Source: Takakia lepidozioides (Eukaryota > Streptophyta > Takakiopsida > Takakiales > Takakiaceae). From it: 60,000 nt of DNA. How positions within the stretch are numbered: position 1 is the first letter of the stretch; each line of letters begins with the position of its first letter. The DNA is taken from assembly GCA_030704615.1 (NCBI GenBank), contig CM060733.1:75742907-75802906 (forward strand), read 5' to 3'. Of this stretch, positions 11,246 through 23,258 are shown piece after piece. The notes beneath the pieces were generated by a model. That model did not search any database. It was given only the letters and a program-made list of their open reading frames with translations, and was not told the DNA's origin. A program made the position numbers and the translations under genes.

Positions 11246-12454
11246 TGCTGGCTCTTGTGTTACCTTGGTGCCCTACTCTTTAACATTCCCAGTGGACTCT
11301 CCTTGATCAGTCCTCTCTCTCTCATTGGCAGCAGACAATTCCCTTTAATCTACAGCAACACGTGCCTCTAACTCACTCAGCCCTATCATCTCCTTAGACT
11401 CTTTCTCTAACATAGCCCTTGTATACACAGACATGTGGGAAGAAATAATATGTTTTACCTTCTATCAGTAGGTGCCCTCACGTATTCTTCCCAATTGGTT
11501 ATGCAGTGTGAGCTGATGTAACAGTGTTTGTGCAGTAGGTATATTGCTTCACCAAGTTGCTGCCACACCTCATGGTCAATCTTCAGTCAGAACGACACTC
11601 TTACCATAGTACGCATTATTTTCTCTTTCACTACAGCTAGGGTGTGTGGAGGATACTCAGTGGCCTCAGCCAAGTTGCACAACCCCAGATGCTCCTGCTT
11701 ATAATTATCACTAGGGAAGATGACAACATTGATGCTGCTCCCGAGGAAGTCACTTCCATTTTTTTCCAAACGGCGTGCAAAAAAACATAGGGTAACATAT
11801 ATTCTTTGAAGATAAAATTTAAAATATTTTTAGAAATAAAATTGGGTGTCCTTATTTGTGGATACCATATTAAAATAAAAATAGGGTTATGAATATATGC
11901 TCCAATTATATATTTTTAGCACTAATATAGGGGTGCCACAATGGCGAGAGACCTATGTCCTTCATTATGTGGTATTATATATATTTGTGTTGATACCTCA
12001 TAATGATTAGTTGGACCTTTATGACGAGACTTGGACTCGGCTTGGATGAGAAGATTTGGATACGATTTGATTTAGGGTTGCTTTATTTTCTTCTCACTTT
12101 GTTTTCTTCTCCAGCGCAAGAGTTCTGCTGCGCTAGTTGCTGACCTCACTGTGTTGCTGGAAGCTCCGATTTATTCACTTGCTGTAAGGTACCTCGCTCT
12201 TTTAACTAAAGAATATTTTTTACTCAATTCCTTATTCGTTTGATAGATACATTAGACTAGCATTGAGCAATAAAATATTTTGCACTCTAACAAAAATTTG
12301 TTTTGTTTTTATGTTACTATAGAATGTCAAACATTTGATGATTATAGTCAAATAAAAAAAAATAGCCTGCCAGATAATTGTGCATATTTCAAAATTAAAT
12401 AATTATATGGTGGATGAAATATATATATAATACCCCCATAGAAAATACCTATTT
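11246..12454. other. Non-coding stretch inside gypsy remnant, AT-rich in its middle
   Basis: Part (11246-11770) still looks like eroded minus-strand coding DNA. The 11790-12450 part is AT-rich with short runs of A and T and no readable frame, probably a later insertion, though I could not find inverted ends or a target duplication. Confidence 0.4.
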
Positions 12455-12474
12455 ATGGCACGTGATTCCCTAAA

Positions 12475-13207
12475 CTATATAGGGAGTGACTTCCCCAAGA
12501 TGCTGCTCTGGGGAAAGCGCTGCTCGAACACATCAGCCACTACTTCCTCCCCAGGTAGGCTCAGATTCAGGGCAACGCCGCTGGGGCGGAGGTTGGCCAA
12601 AACGATTGCAGTACCCCCTTTAATGAATTCCCACAGCCTCGCAGCCCACCTCTCGGGTGACAATGAACTGTGGAATGCCTACTTCAGCCCGGCTCAAAAG
12701 CTCACCAGCGCTCATGCGCTCCTCGATCACAGGAAGAGGCAATTTTTGTGAGATTTCATCGGCATGTAGCACTTGACACAACCTTCCCGCCCAAGCACCT
12801 TGCAGAGCCCTGTCGATCTTGCGCTGCTGCTCGCGTCTTTGGGCCTTGATGGCCGTAACGACTTAGGCTGCCTCCTCAGCCGCTTCTTCTTCAAATTTCT
12901 TGACCCAAAAGCCCGAGGGAGTGTCAAGCTCGAGCTCAGGCCTAGGCCACGGCTCCCCTTTGTCGAACTCAATGTATTTGCGAATGTCATCACTCAAGCG
13001 CACTTGCAACTCATGAATGAAGGTCAACTCAAAATTGCGTTCTGCAGTGATCATCTCAGAGATGATAGGAGCAAATTTAGAAGACGACGCCATGGCTTGC
13101 AGCAAGTCTCTCTCGAGCTCAAACAACTTGGCAATGGATTCACAACAACGCAGAGCTTGTAGCGCCGCCATTGTGCCCTGACGCTCGTTATTCCGTGCCA
13201 CAACCAA
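12475..13207 (-). pseudogene. Unrecognised minus-strand ORFs upstream of gypsy gag
   Basis: Frames at 13207-12863, 12993-12727 and 12663-12475 form a broken coding region just inside the right LTR-like repeat. The first piece is charged and helical (Glu/Asp/Lys-rich) with an Ala/Glu-rich end. It has no motif I recognise; it may be the N-terminal part of the element's gag or an extra ORF. Position between the 5' LTR and gag is all the context there is. Confidence 0.4.
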
Positions 13208-13270
13208 TATCCTGCAATGATTAAAATAATCCGTTCATGGTAACGACTTGGTTACCCCGCATCTCCACCA

Positions 13271-13736
13271 CGATTCCGGCGCCAGGGGGTGATTCCCCTT
13301 CCTCTACCGGGATTACCTTTGAACTGGGGATTATAGTCGGCAAAGCAGGCCTGCCAAGAGGACAGAACTATACCAGAAGAACCAATGAGGCTACGCATCC
13401 AACTCACTTTACATTCTCATCATACACACAATCCAGCACATCAATCGTATACTGTTGAGATCACCACCGCCGCCTCCACGGCCCAAGTGACTCGTTTAAA
13501 TAGAAGCGCCAAAGCTTAATCAGGAATGACATGTTAATCATCCTTTAGCTGCCTGCTCAGATTGCAATCCATGTTATCCATAGATCAGCTGCTGCTTAGG
13601 ATAACCATCTAATCTGAAAGTAGCTATTATAATAAAACGAGATACTTAATTAAAAATAGGTTCATCCAGCGCGACGTCATCCCTTTCCACCTACTAACTG
13701 TCCATCCATAATGGGGAATAAAAGAAGGGAAGGAAT
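13271..13736 (-). repeat. LTR-like direct repeat, right copy
   Basis: 466-bp partner of 7586-8054. On the minus strand it is the 5' LTR. The inner edge reads TGGCGCCGGAATCG on the minus strand, which looks like a tRNA primer site. Part of it is also present in the left copy, so its role as primer site is uncertain. Confidence 0.75.
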
Positions 13737-15727
13737 CCCGGCCCCACAGGCCCTGTTACTCAGATTAAAGAAGCGAGGTAAAAGGGGGAAAAATAACCTC
13801 GACACGGCTTTTTCTTCATTTGTACAATTGAAACTCTTCTTAAGTTCTCAAAGTCACATTCTTCCACAAGATAGCATATTTTAGGTGACTTTCCAACCGT
13901 GTTTTTTATTCTGGCAAAAACTCGCCAGATTTTGAATTGAAAACTAGGTCGGCTACTTGTACAAAGGAATCATGGGGGTATAATCCGAAAAAGTCGCCAA
14001 AAAACGCCCCTAGGGACCTGATTTTTCCATAGTGTTCCCATTAAAATGTGCCCCCTGTTATATAGCCACTGTTCTAACCCTGCCACCTCATTATTCTCGC
14101 CACATAGGCACAGGGTAGAATTCACACATGTCCCCTGTTGGCAATTTTGGAAGAATGGAAAGAAAAAACACTGCTAAACAGAAAGACATATAATAATAGG
14201 TTTCGAGTTTTGACCACCAGATCATACGCAAGAGATCCAACGTAGACCCCATTCAGCATACCCTGATGAGACCCTAGAAACAACTGCAATGTGTGTTTGG
14301 GTCTATTGGGTCTCTCCCAGGTCCACTCATACGTCTACTAGATCTACCCAAGTCAAATTTGAATCTAATATCGGTCTTATTATTCTCCCTAGTCTACTGG
14401 ATCCTACTATTACCGGTTTGTTGGATTATTGTAAGTCTACTCTCCTAGTCAGGGCCTACTATCGTCTCATGAGTAAGCCCAGAGTAGATTCAAAATTGAT
14501 CCAGTAGATCAAGAGTAGATCCACACCACCCAAGAGACCCAATAGATCTAGTTCTTAGGGACCTGAGATGTCTCTTGGGCTATGTGGTGGCTGATACACT
14601 ACCATGACCGGTCTGGGTGTACTTTGGATCTCTTAGCTTTTTGGGGCCATAATTTACACTTCATTGGGGAGACGTGATCATATATATATATATATGGATC
14701 TCTTGGATGTGATCTTGTGGTTGGGGCCTATGATTATAGGTCTCACTGTAGCTCTTGTTGGGAGGTCACTTAAATTTGTGTTATTTTTTGGGAAAAACAT
14801 TTGTTTTTATTATTTGATTGATTTGATAAAACACTTGAATTTTTCCTTCTATATATATGATTAATATATTTAGAATTTAATACTTCTAGTAGTTACATAC
14901 TATATATCCAAAAGCCTGACTTGCATCAAATCACAAATATATACTAGTTAGATTACTCGCACGGTCCATTTGTTCACTTTTAAAGACATCCAATAAATAG
15001 CCGAGCACGGTTAGGGCGAGATACCATTTCACTAGGGTTTGGGTTTCAAACTCGATTAAGTGTGTTAGATGTCATACAGTCATTAGGAAGGCAATTCAAG
15101 AATCCACATTTATTTATTTATTTTTATTAATATTAATATTAGGATGATTTTGGTGATAATAAAATCACTGACCCACCACAGGCTCCACAACCTGGGCAGA
15201 CCACCGGAGTGGTTTGCCAGGAGATCCTAATATGAATAGACAATGGCATTAACCTCTAAAGGTCGATGCGACCCATTTGGGGTCGCATTGTTTTTCACTT
15301 AACTGTAACATGGTTAGGATAATATCTGATGGAGGTGGGCCCTAAAGCAAAGTTATAGCTTACACTGTCAGCTATTGAATGCACCATATCTTGCCATTTG
15401 GATTACTACAGCGCCCCCTAGAATTTTGGACATATGTGAAAAGTGCATATTTTGTGTGGTGTTCAAGTTTTGAGGGTGTTAACTACGTGACGTGGACCAA
15501 TGAGAGCGTGGGGCCAGGACGACACGTGGACAATTCACTCTATGCTACATCCCCTAAGCCAATCTTAGAAATTTCAAGTGTGAATTGGTGCATTCTCTTT
15601 GTATTGTTATTTGACGTCTACTCACTGTTGAAATTCTTTTTTTCATGCAAATTTTTGCTGCTCGCTGCATCCAAGCAAAAATCTTGTTCTTTTTACCTAT
15701 GGGTATCCCGAAGCAGTTACATACAAA
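13737..15727. other. Non-coding stretch
   Basis: No convincing gene. There is a TA microsatellite at about 14680-14695 and a diverged tRNA-like segment near 15020-15075 (B-box-like GGGTTTCAAACTC, followed by a TTAGATGTCATA tail reminiscent of the SINE body). Several plus-strand frames of 60-150 codons show no domain. Confidence 0.5.
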
Positions 15728-15937
15728 GGGGCATTAATGAAAACAGGTCATTACATGCTGAAATTTGGACACAATATCCTACACTTGGTGGGCAGCAATT
15801 GGTCAAAAGTTGGAGGGGACCCACAACTAGAATGGGGCATTAATAAAAATAGGTCATTACCTGCTGAAATTTGGACACAATATCCTGCACTTGGTAGGCA
15901 GCGATTGGTCTAAAGTTGGAGGGGAACCCACAACTAG
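15728..15937 (+). repeat. Tandem duplication, 106-bp unit, two copies
   Basis: Two adjacent copies (from 15728 and from 15834) beginning GGGGCATTAAT and ending in CCCACAACTAGAA, with a handful of mismatches. No coding content is evident. Confidence 0.85.
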
Positions 15938-16698
15938 AACATGGAGAAAATTGGTGGTCAAACCAAGTTTTTCCATGAGTTTTTGTATGAGCCTAGAAAT
16001 GGGGGGTCACTCCCACATTATAATCTGCTCATTCCAACGGTGGAATGATTTGAGAATTTTTTACCAACTATATGATATAGTTACTGACAACATTGTATGG
16101 TTAATCCACATGGATGAACTTTGGCAACAACGTACATCCACTCTTGTTAGGCCATGTCACGCTTTTCTAAAAAATCGCAAAGAAACTCTCGTCCTTTAGG
16201 GGTTAAACATCTTCAACATGTCAACAATGATTTGACCAAGAGATCCCAATTATCATATGTTTTGTTTTTAATCAAAACTAAAAAAACAAAACCCTATAAT
16301 TCGTATTTTAAAAATGATGGAAAAAAAACTGTGGATTTTAAAAACCTTGAGCCCTAAGATTCCTGATTTTGTTTACCTGCCCGAAGTTTCAGCTCTTATT
16401 TTGTGCATGCTACTTGGCTGCACGCACCCTGGAGTCATACTGTTCTAAATCTAACTAAGGATAGTGGGACTACCCATCAATATATGAAGCGAGACGTTTG
16501 TTTTGTTTTGTTTTGTTTTGTTTTGTAGCGTCGTTGAGATGTCCCAAACCGCAAGGCCCCAGCGCTGGTGCTTGGTGCCGTTGGAAAGCCCTCGACAAGG
16601 AGGGGTGCATCGGCTTGGTCTCATGATTTTTGGACCTGCGGTGTGGGAGATGTGGAATTCCAAGTATTTTTTGTCGTTGGAAATTCACGAAAAATAGC

Positions 16699-17240
16699 TA
16701 AAATGGCAAAGTGAGCGCCTTGACAGGAGAGATATCAAGGGAAAGGTCTCTGGTTCAAATCTTGTCGTAGGCTCTATGGGAAAAAAATTACTTAGATGAC
16801 ATTGGGCCGTTAGAAATTCGGGAAAAATAGCAAAGTGGGCAATTCCTGGGAGAATGGTTGGAGCCTTGACAGGAGAGACAACAAGGGAGAGGTCTCCGGT
16901 TCAAATCTGGTCATAGGCTACATGGGGAAAAAAAAAATGATTAGATATGGCTAAGTCATTAGACTCAGATGACAGTGGACACTTGGGCCAACAGCACAGA
17001 CTACCCTAGAGGTCGCACTTGGGCCTCACTTAGGAGACGCACTAGGATACATATGAGATCTTGCATTTGTGCTTAGATGACATTGGGCATTTCGGCCAAC
17101 GGCACAAGCTCCCCTAGAGGTCGCATTTGAGCCTCCACATAGGAGACACACTTAGATATATAGGGGATAGCACTTGGAGATATCAAGGGAAAGGTCTCCG
17201 GTTCACATCTGGTCGTAGGCTCTGTGGAAAAAAAAAATGA
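16699..17240 (+). repeat. Three tRNA-like (SINE-type) repeats
   Basis: A similar block occurs at about 16699-16790, 16845-16935 and 17173-17240. The first two show TGGCAAAGTGAGC-like or TAGCAAAGTGGGC-like A-boxes; all have GGTCTCYGGTTCAAATCT-like B-boxes and end in an A-rich run after TATGGG/CATGGG. The third is 5'-truncated. This is a tRNA-derived family different from the SINE at 8551. No target duplications could be fixed. Confidence 0.6.
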
Positions 17241-17330
17241 TTGGATATGGCTTGCTTCATATATTGATGCACTTGGACTTAAATGACATTGAACACTTGG
17301 GCCAACGGCACAAGCTACCCGAGTCAATAT

Positions 17331-18427
17331 ATGAAGGGGGGATGTTTCCGCGTGAGCGCGTGAACGCAGGCAGGCTCACGCCACGTCAGCAGTTCTTGCC
17401 ACGTTGGCTGATGGGTCTGACGCTATGTCAGCCAACCTCGCCAGCGTGCTCGATGACACCTCACGTCATGCCACATCATTTTCATAGGCATGGGCCTATA
17501 ACCGCGGATCGAACAGGCAAAAGGGGGCCTATAGCCGCGGATTGCGAATTCGGCAGACAAGGAACCATATGTGGGCGACGAGGCGAGGTGCAGAAGAGAG
17601 CTGAATGTTGGTGAATGTTGGTGAATGATAGTGTTTGCAAGACTTAAATGGTTGTGGATGAATTAATGTCCAGGGCATCAGTCTACAATGGTCATCAGAT
17701 GATTTAATGTCATGCTAATGTGGTATTCTACGTTGCTGTCATTAGTCTACAATGGTTGTGGATGAAGTAATGAGGATGAAGCAAAGCCAATGTGGATGGG
17801 ACGCTGCGAGTATGGATGAATGGGGATGAAAAGTTGTGGACGAATGTGGATGAAATATCATGAATGAATGAGAGAGTGGATAAATGTTGAGCGAGGATGT
17901 CATTCTAACATTTATGAAAACCAAGCACAACGATCAATGTCGTTTGCACAAACATCAGAAATTGTGCCTAAAATCCCTCATGAAGCACATGATAAGATTT
18001 AATGAATGTCTGTCATTTGGGGAAAGATAGACAGATGACAGCAACGTAGAATAAGACAACACAGCAGATGTGAGATTGATCTTTTATTCTGCAACTTTGT
18101 CCCACTACATACTGCAACATTCTGGTGTGCAGCACGCTCCTCTTTAGCTTTCTCTTCAGTGTCGACACATTGTGAGCCATTTCAGCACTATACTTCCTGC
18201 AACGCACCACCTGACCACGCTAAACATGGTTTGGACTCTAATGCGTCTTGTTGCCCCTGCCAGTGAGGTAGAAATGTGCTCATCTGTCTTACGAGAGCAC
18301 TGCAACTTTCATGGCTTTTCATCCGAACGATTACACAACAATATAAAAAATGAATTTGGCTCTCGTTTGTGCATGAGGAGGTGTTCCAGGTCTTTCCACA
18401 CTATGTAATATAAATTGACGAAACGAC
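17331..18427. other. No gene seen
   Basis: The segment has locally repeated GATGAATG/GTGGATGAA words at 17640-17890. No domain-bearing frame is visible on either strand. Confidence 0.5.
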
Positions 18428-18823
18428 TGCCTTGTCTTCTTGTTTGACCCATAACCAATGTTAGGCTTCAGGATGTTGCCCTTGAGCTTGCGCTGAAACC
18501 GAGAGTCCATACATCATCCACTAGGTGCATTGTCTTCTTGTTTGAACCATAACCAATGTTAGGCATCAGGATGTTGCCCTTGAACTTGCGCTGAACCCGA
18601 GAGTCCACAAATCATTCCCTAGGTGCCTTGTCTTCTTGTTTGACCCATAACCAATGTTAGGCATCAGGAGGCTGCCCTTGAACTTGCGCTGAACCCGAGA
18701 GTCCACAAATCATTCCCTAGGTGCCTTGTCTTCTTGTTTGACCCATAACCAATGTTAGGCATCAGGAGGCTGCCCTTGAACTTGCGCTGAACCCGAGAGT
18801 CAATACATACATCATCCCCTAGG
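18428..18823 (+). repeat. 98-bp tandem repeat, four copies
   Basis: Units start at 18428, 18526, 18624 and 18722, each with TGCCTTGTCTTCTTGTTTGA near its start (the second has TGCATTG). Period is exactly 98 bp, with a 4-bp insertion in the last. Copies three and four are almost identical, suggesting recent unequal exchange. Confidence 0.95.
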
Positions 18824-18959
18824 CTTGCACCTTAAACCCTTTGCTCATGCAGATTGCCAGAATAATGAGAGACTCAAACAAACAACTGTTTACTGTACAT
18901 TACAATCAAAGCCTACAAGCCAGGAACTGTTCACTGTATGAAGTGCATAGAAGCCACTT

Positions 18960-20861
18960 TTGTAAATGCATACATGCCATGCAAATGAGAAACCATCTTT
19001 TAACGACATTACCACGAACAGGCCAAAATTTTATTACAAAATTTGGGAGGGACACAAAATGTCTGAAACTCACAACATCACGAGACCCCAAAAACTGATG
19101 AAATTGGCATTTCAGTCACTAGAACTATCCCCTGAAACTTGTGCAGTATCATCAACGCTACAATTGTTTGAATAAAAGCTGGGCTCTTCTCCTTGGCCCC
19201 TCTCCATGGTGTGGAATTGGACTTTCGCAAGCATATATTGGAATCCACGTAATTGTAGTGCATGTCGTCCACCACTGGATCAAACTTGTCGTTGATGAAA
19301 GAACCTCCCCTATGAAGCCTGAACTCCTTCACTGCTGAGGGAGTCGAAGCAGGTGCACCCTGACGAGGTAGACGGCCTCAAAAATACGGGTCTGCACACA
19401 AGACAACATGAAGCTCATATGAGTGAATGCCCAAAAAAACATCTGGAAAGAACAGTGCTTGAACCCTCCGAAATTGAGTGCGTTGACGCACTCATTTCTG
19501 GAGGGGTGAAATTGAACTTCAAATGAAGCAGGCAAGAGAAGGTCGATTACCATTTGTCCCGGACAGTCGCCCTTTGTCAAGTACAGGTTGTTCACACCAT
19601 TCCACGTTTTGATGATCTTCATCCCCGAGGCCTTGAGGTAGCTTGCAAGCTCCCGTCAACATTTCGTAGTGATGGACTGGATCATTACAAAAACCTCTGC
19701 ATCCGATAAAAAAAAAATTGCAAAATGAAAAGACCCACCGCCAGTACCTCTCATCAAATGCATTCCATGTTGGGCAAGTGCCAATGGGTAGAATGTCCAG
19801 TACTGGCTGCCCATCTGGAATGTCCACAATCACCATGTTGGCACCATATGGTTTTTGAGCACCATTGACCCAACACTGCCCCTTCGAAACCTGAAAACAG
19901 ACAGAAGGCAAAAATTAAATCACTATCCAAAATGGAAAACATTAACAACAACAAACAATGGAAATTGGCTTACCGACTCAAGGAATGCATACAGCTTGCC
20001 CCAAGTTCGAGAGGGTTCTCCAGTGTTACTAGATTTTCTGCTCTCCATCATGGCAAGGAATGAATCATTGACAAGCTCGCATTTACATTCTCGCTGGATT
20101 CTGGATGGGTGCTCCACTGCGTCGTATGGCTCAAACTTCCCCTTGCATTTTCGTTCCTTGTTTGCAATTGGGGTCTGCGCTGCCTCACCCCCTGCAGCCT
20201 CCCCTTGGGTGGCCTTCTCCTTCCCTTTGTCCTTTGTACCCTTTCCCTTTCCCTTCCCTCTCGTAGGAGTTTTTGTTGGCTGCGGGTTCCTTCTCAGCGA
20301 GGTTCCGCAGATTCCTCTCATGCAATTCCTTGTCCGTTAGAGGGGCCAACGACTCCGCATTGTCGTTTTGGTTCCGTGTCTACAACTCATACCAAGGGCA
20401 ATCTGATTTGGGAATGTCAAGATACCAGCAGCAGTCCTTCAGGTGATATCTCCCGTAGTCCCGGAGGATGGCTGCCATGTACATGGTCTGGTTGTTAGAG
20501 GAGTCAGACCACAAGTCGATGAAGGCAGGGTACTTACTGAGGTTTTTCCCCGGACTGAGCACGTTCTTGATATACCTACAAAACAAAGGAGGTACACTTT
20601 TAGACAATGAAGGCAAAAAAACATGTAGTCTGGCCCTCCCAAAATGCATGCGTCGACGCACACACTTTGGGGGTGTGCACACACATGAGCATGAGGCAAC
20701 CGAAATCCACTACCCCACAAGCAACACAAGCAAATAAGACAAAACAGAGGGTTCCATATGCAGAAAGATATCTCATTCTCGGTAGGTGTGTTACATTGTC
20801 CCTGACGCTTCAGAACATCCTCAAAGGCAGCAAGAATAGCCACCGAAGCAATGAAATCCAT
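18960..20861 (-). pseudogene. Degraded copy of the beta-class methyltransferase-like gene
   Basis: Minus-strand exons collinear with the gene at 36.3-37.8 kb (+). In order: 20580-20390 (LKDC-WYLDIP block, matching LRDCPWYVDLP); 20321-19972 (basic linker ending in a CELVNDSF block matching CVNESF); 19893-19752 (VDIPDG then CPTWNAFDERYW, matching LDIPDG and VPTWNRFTEDYW); 19700-19550 (strand after the putative motif IV, with an in-frame TGA); and 19338-19180 (PWRGAKEKSPAFIQT, matching the motif-X-like block). Splice-like junctions (for example TTTTGTAG/GT before the first exon) are present. The motif I Gly-rich loop is not recognisable here and the ParB-like N-terminus is missing, so this copy is probably dead. 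Confidence 0.65.
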
Positions 20862-21684
20862 GATGGAGGGGATAACACACCTGAGTTTGTGGCCCTACTT
20901 TCATTTTTGTGATTCTTGCTGTGAGTTCCTCTCCTCTGCCATCTGGACCGAGTATCAAACTACAATGCTAGGCTAGGGCCTCAAGAGCGTGTCGGTTGTG
21001 CTGCTTACCCGTCTCTGTGATTCAAATCAGTTCAGCCTTTCTTTTTATTCTGCAGTAAGTAGTGAGCAGTTGTATGTCTGTCTGTGAATGCTTCTATGTT
21101 GAATAAAAAGAGAGCTGCTCAATATTACTGCCACTGAACTGTTGCTCTTCTGGGTGTGGACAGGTGGAAGGCATGGAAGCACGGGGGGGTCACTATATGT
21201 ATTTTTTTCATATCACGTGCGTACAAAGGTATATTTATACTAGGCTATATTTTTAAAATTTTGCATTTTTTTCCACCCTATCTTTAGGTAATATTGTAAA
21301 ACCCTTTGTTTTCTAACACCTTTTTTTAATAATTTTCTTTTGCAACAATTAATTAGATCATATTTTAAATTGTCATTTTAAATAATTACAAAATTTCAAA
21401 GCACGTACACAAACAAGTACATTCCATATAACATAAGTCAAATGCCAAGCCGAAGAAAAAGTTTAATTTTCATTAGCCACGAACTCATTCAAAGCCGCAG
21501 CATCACTTGGATCTAAAAAGTACAAGTTTTGAGATGGTTCAAATGCCATAGTCACTGTTGAGATTATGGTATCAACATCAATCCACTGTGTATCACTGGA
21601 ATCATATTTGAACTTCAGGTGACCTCTACCTGATTTCATCCTGATGGATTGGAGCTAGATGAAATATGAGAAACTTCAAAAGGA
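20862..21684. other. No gene seen
   Basis: Partly AT-rich DNA from 21200. No supported feature. Confidence 0.5.
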
Positions 21685-21697
21685 TGGATACATTATA

Positions 21698-21878
21698 AAG
21701 CAAAGAAAGCATGACGCCTCCCGAAGGGAGCGTAACTTATGGTGTCTCTTCACCACAAGGGCTAAGACCTTCCAGCTGACAGGTGGACACCTTCATGACA
21801 CACCAGACCGTGGTTTGAACCCACAACCACATCCAACGTGGTATGTGCCCATTACCACTGGGCTACATGTTGGTTGTC
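21698..21878 (-). mobile_element. tRNA-derived SINE with 13-bp target duplication
   Basis: The 13-bp duplication TGGATACATTATA flanks the element (21685-21697 and 21879-21891). On the minus strand the 181-bp body starts with an A-box-like TAGCCCAGTGGTAATGG and a B-box GGGTTCAAACC, then the same body and tail as the SINE at 8551-8724 (GACACCATAAGTTACGCTCC in the tail). Two copies with independent target duplications establish a real family. Confidence 0.9.
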
Positions 21879-21891
21879 TGGATACATTATA

Positions 21892-22487
21892 CTGTAGATA
21901 AAACCCTTTATTACACTAGGGCTTCGCGTTGCTTCGAACTACTAGCGATGAATTCTGAGAACTACCTTCAATTTTTCACAAAAAAAGGGTGGGTCATCCC
22001 CACGGTGTTACATGCAGAGATCTCGTGTTTTGTTTTTTTCTGGAAGAAAAATGGCGGATATCAAGGTTCTATTAGCACAAGCCGCATCAACCAATAACAA
22101 CATACCCAAATACCCTTACATTCACTGTATGAACTTTCAAGCATCCACCATGGGATTGGATCTTGGTGGGTTAAGCCTAGCTTTTGACAATATTCATGCA
22201 AGTTCGTCAAGGGCTCCATCCAAAGCCACACCACGAGAAACAAACAAACATGTCTAAATTTAAGATGTTGAACAAACTTATGCGCAGGGCTGCCCCTCTC
22301 ATCAAGCTCTTTAAAATTCGTATTCACTTCCATCTTCAAGCTTTGGAGAAGCTCCACCACCCAAACCCAGAATTAGGATAGCACTCTGATTTCCATCCAC
22401 TGTCGCCAAAATCAGTCAAAAATCACCCCTTCAGTCAAGTGCAATTGTGGGCTGACTTCCCACCTATGCCGGGTAGACCCCACTATC
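21892..22487. other. No gene seen
   Basis: A minus-strand frame of 99 codons (22360-22061) has no motif I recognise. It is probably fortuitous. Confidence 0.4.
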
Positions 22488-22650
22488 AGGAAATGGTGGA
22501 TGGTCTGAGTAGCTACACAGATCAATGAATGAAGCGAGACACTTGCATCTTGCACTCAACAGTACATGATGGTCAGTACTCTTAGGAAATGGTGGATGGT
22601 CTGAGTAGCTACACAGATCAATGAATGAAGCAAGACACTAGTATCTTTCC
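22488..22650 (+). repeat. Tandem duplication, 96-bp unit
   Basis: The segment from 22488 (AGGAAATGGTGGATGGTCTG...) is repeated from 22584 with near identity over about 65 bp. No coding role is seen. Confidence 0.85.
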
Positions 22651-22983
22651 AAGAAAACATCCTTTCACCAGTAATCACCACAAGAACAAATCCCATCTTC
22701 AAAGTGGTGGAAAGTAGTTAGCGTCCCATACAACAATTGCTCGGCCAACAATGAGATGAATTTGGTGGAGGTGTGGCAGTCTCCACATACTTGAAGATTC
22801 TTGACGAGTCGTGCTGATCAGCCCAAAACCAATGGCCTTGGTGGCAAAGAGAAAATTCCTTTCCTCCACATCATGCAATAAAAAGCGTGTGCCAGGCACA
22901 TACCCCCCCTCCTTCATCTGCCCAGACAATCTTCTCCAGAGCTGCCAGGCTTGCACACGCATTGCAAATGCACAAAAACGTGA

Positions 22984-23230
22984 TGTGGTCGGGCTTCACC
23001 CCTTCCCCCATCATTTGATCATAGGTCTCCAAGGCCTCCATACCACATCCCTGCTGTGGATACCCTGCAAGCATCGTGTTCCATGACACCACATCTCGTT
23101 CAGCCATAGTGTTGAAAACTCCCTTCGCATCCTTAATGCACCCACATTTGGCATTCATGTCCACCAGGGTAGTGTTCACAATGACATCTGGCACAATTCC
23201 AGCTTTGACGATGTCACCATGGACCTCTTT
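22984..23230 (-). repeat. Near-identical duplicate of 24900-25170
   Basis: About 250-285 bp of PPR coding sequence here matches the segment around 24900-25170 with only a few mismatches, much closer than neighbouring PPR motifs are to each other. It is a recent intragenic duplication or gene conversion tract. Confidence 0.85.
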
Positions 23231-23258
23231 CCCCTTTTCCAGAGGTCCAAGGCTTTCA

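Larger units (their letters stand above)
7586..13736 (-). mobile_element. Decayed Ty3/gypsy element on the minus strand, internally deleted
   Basis: Two direct repeats (7586-8054 and 13271-13736) bound a region that reads, on the minus strand, unknown ORF, gag, zinc knuckle, retropepsin and reverse transcriptase, the gypsy order. The RT frame runs straight into the left repeat near 8055, so RNase H and integrase are deleted. All domains carry stops or frameshifts. No target duplication or clear TG/CA ends could be fixed, so the repeats are LTR-like by position rather than proven LTRs. A SINE has inserted into the RT. Confidence 0.8.

Noticed and set aside
13237-13458. Plus-strand ORF across the right LTR-like repeat
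   Set aside because: It overlaps repeat DNA, lacks motifs and is not conserved in the left copy.
16500-16526. TTTTG repeat as a possible CRISPR-like or regulatory array
   Set aside because: Simple microsatellite; no spacers and a eukaryotic context.
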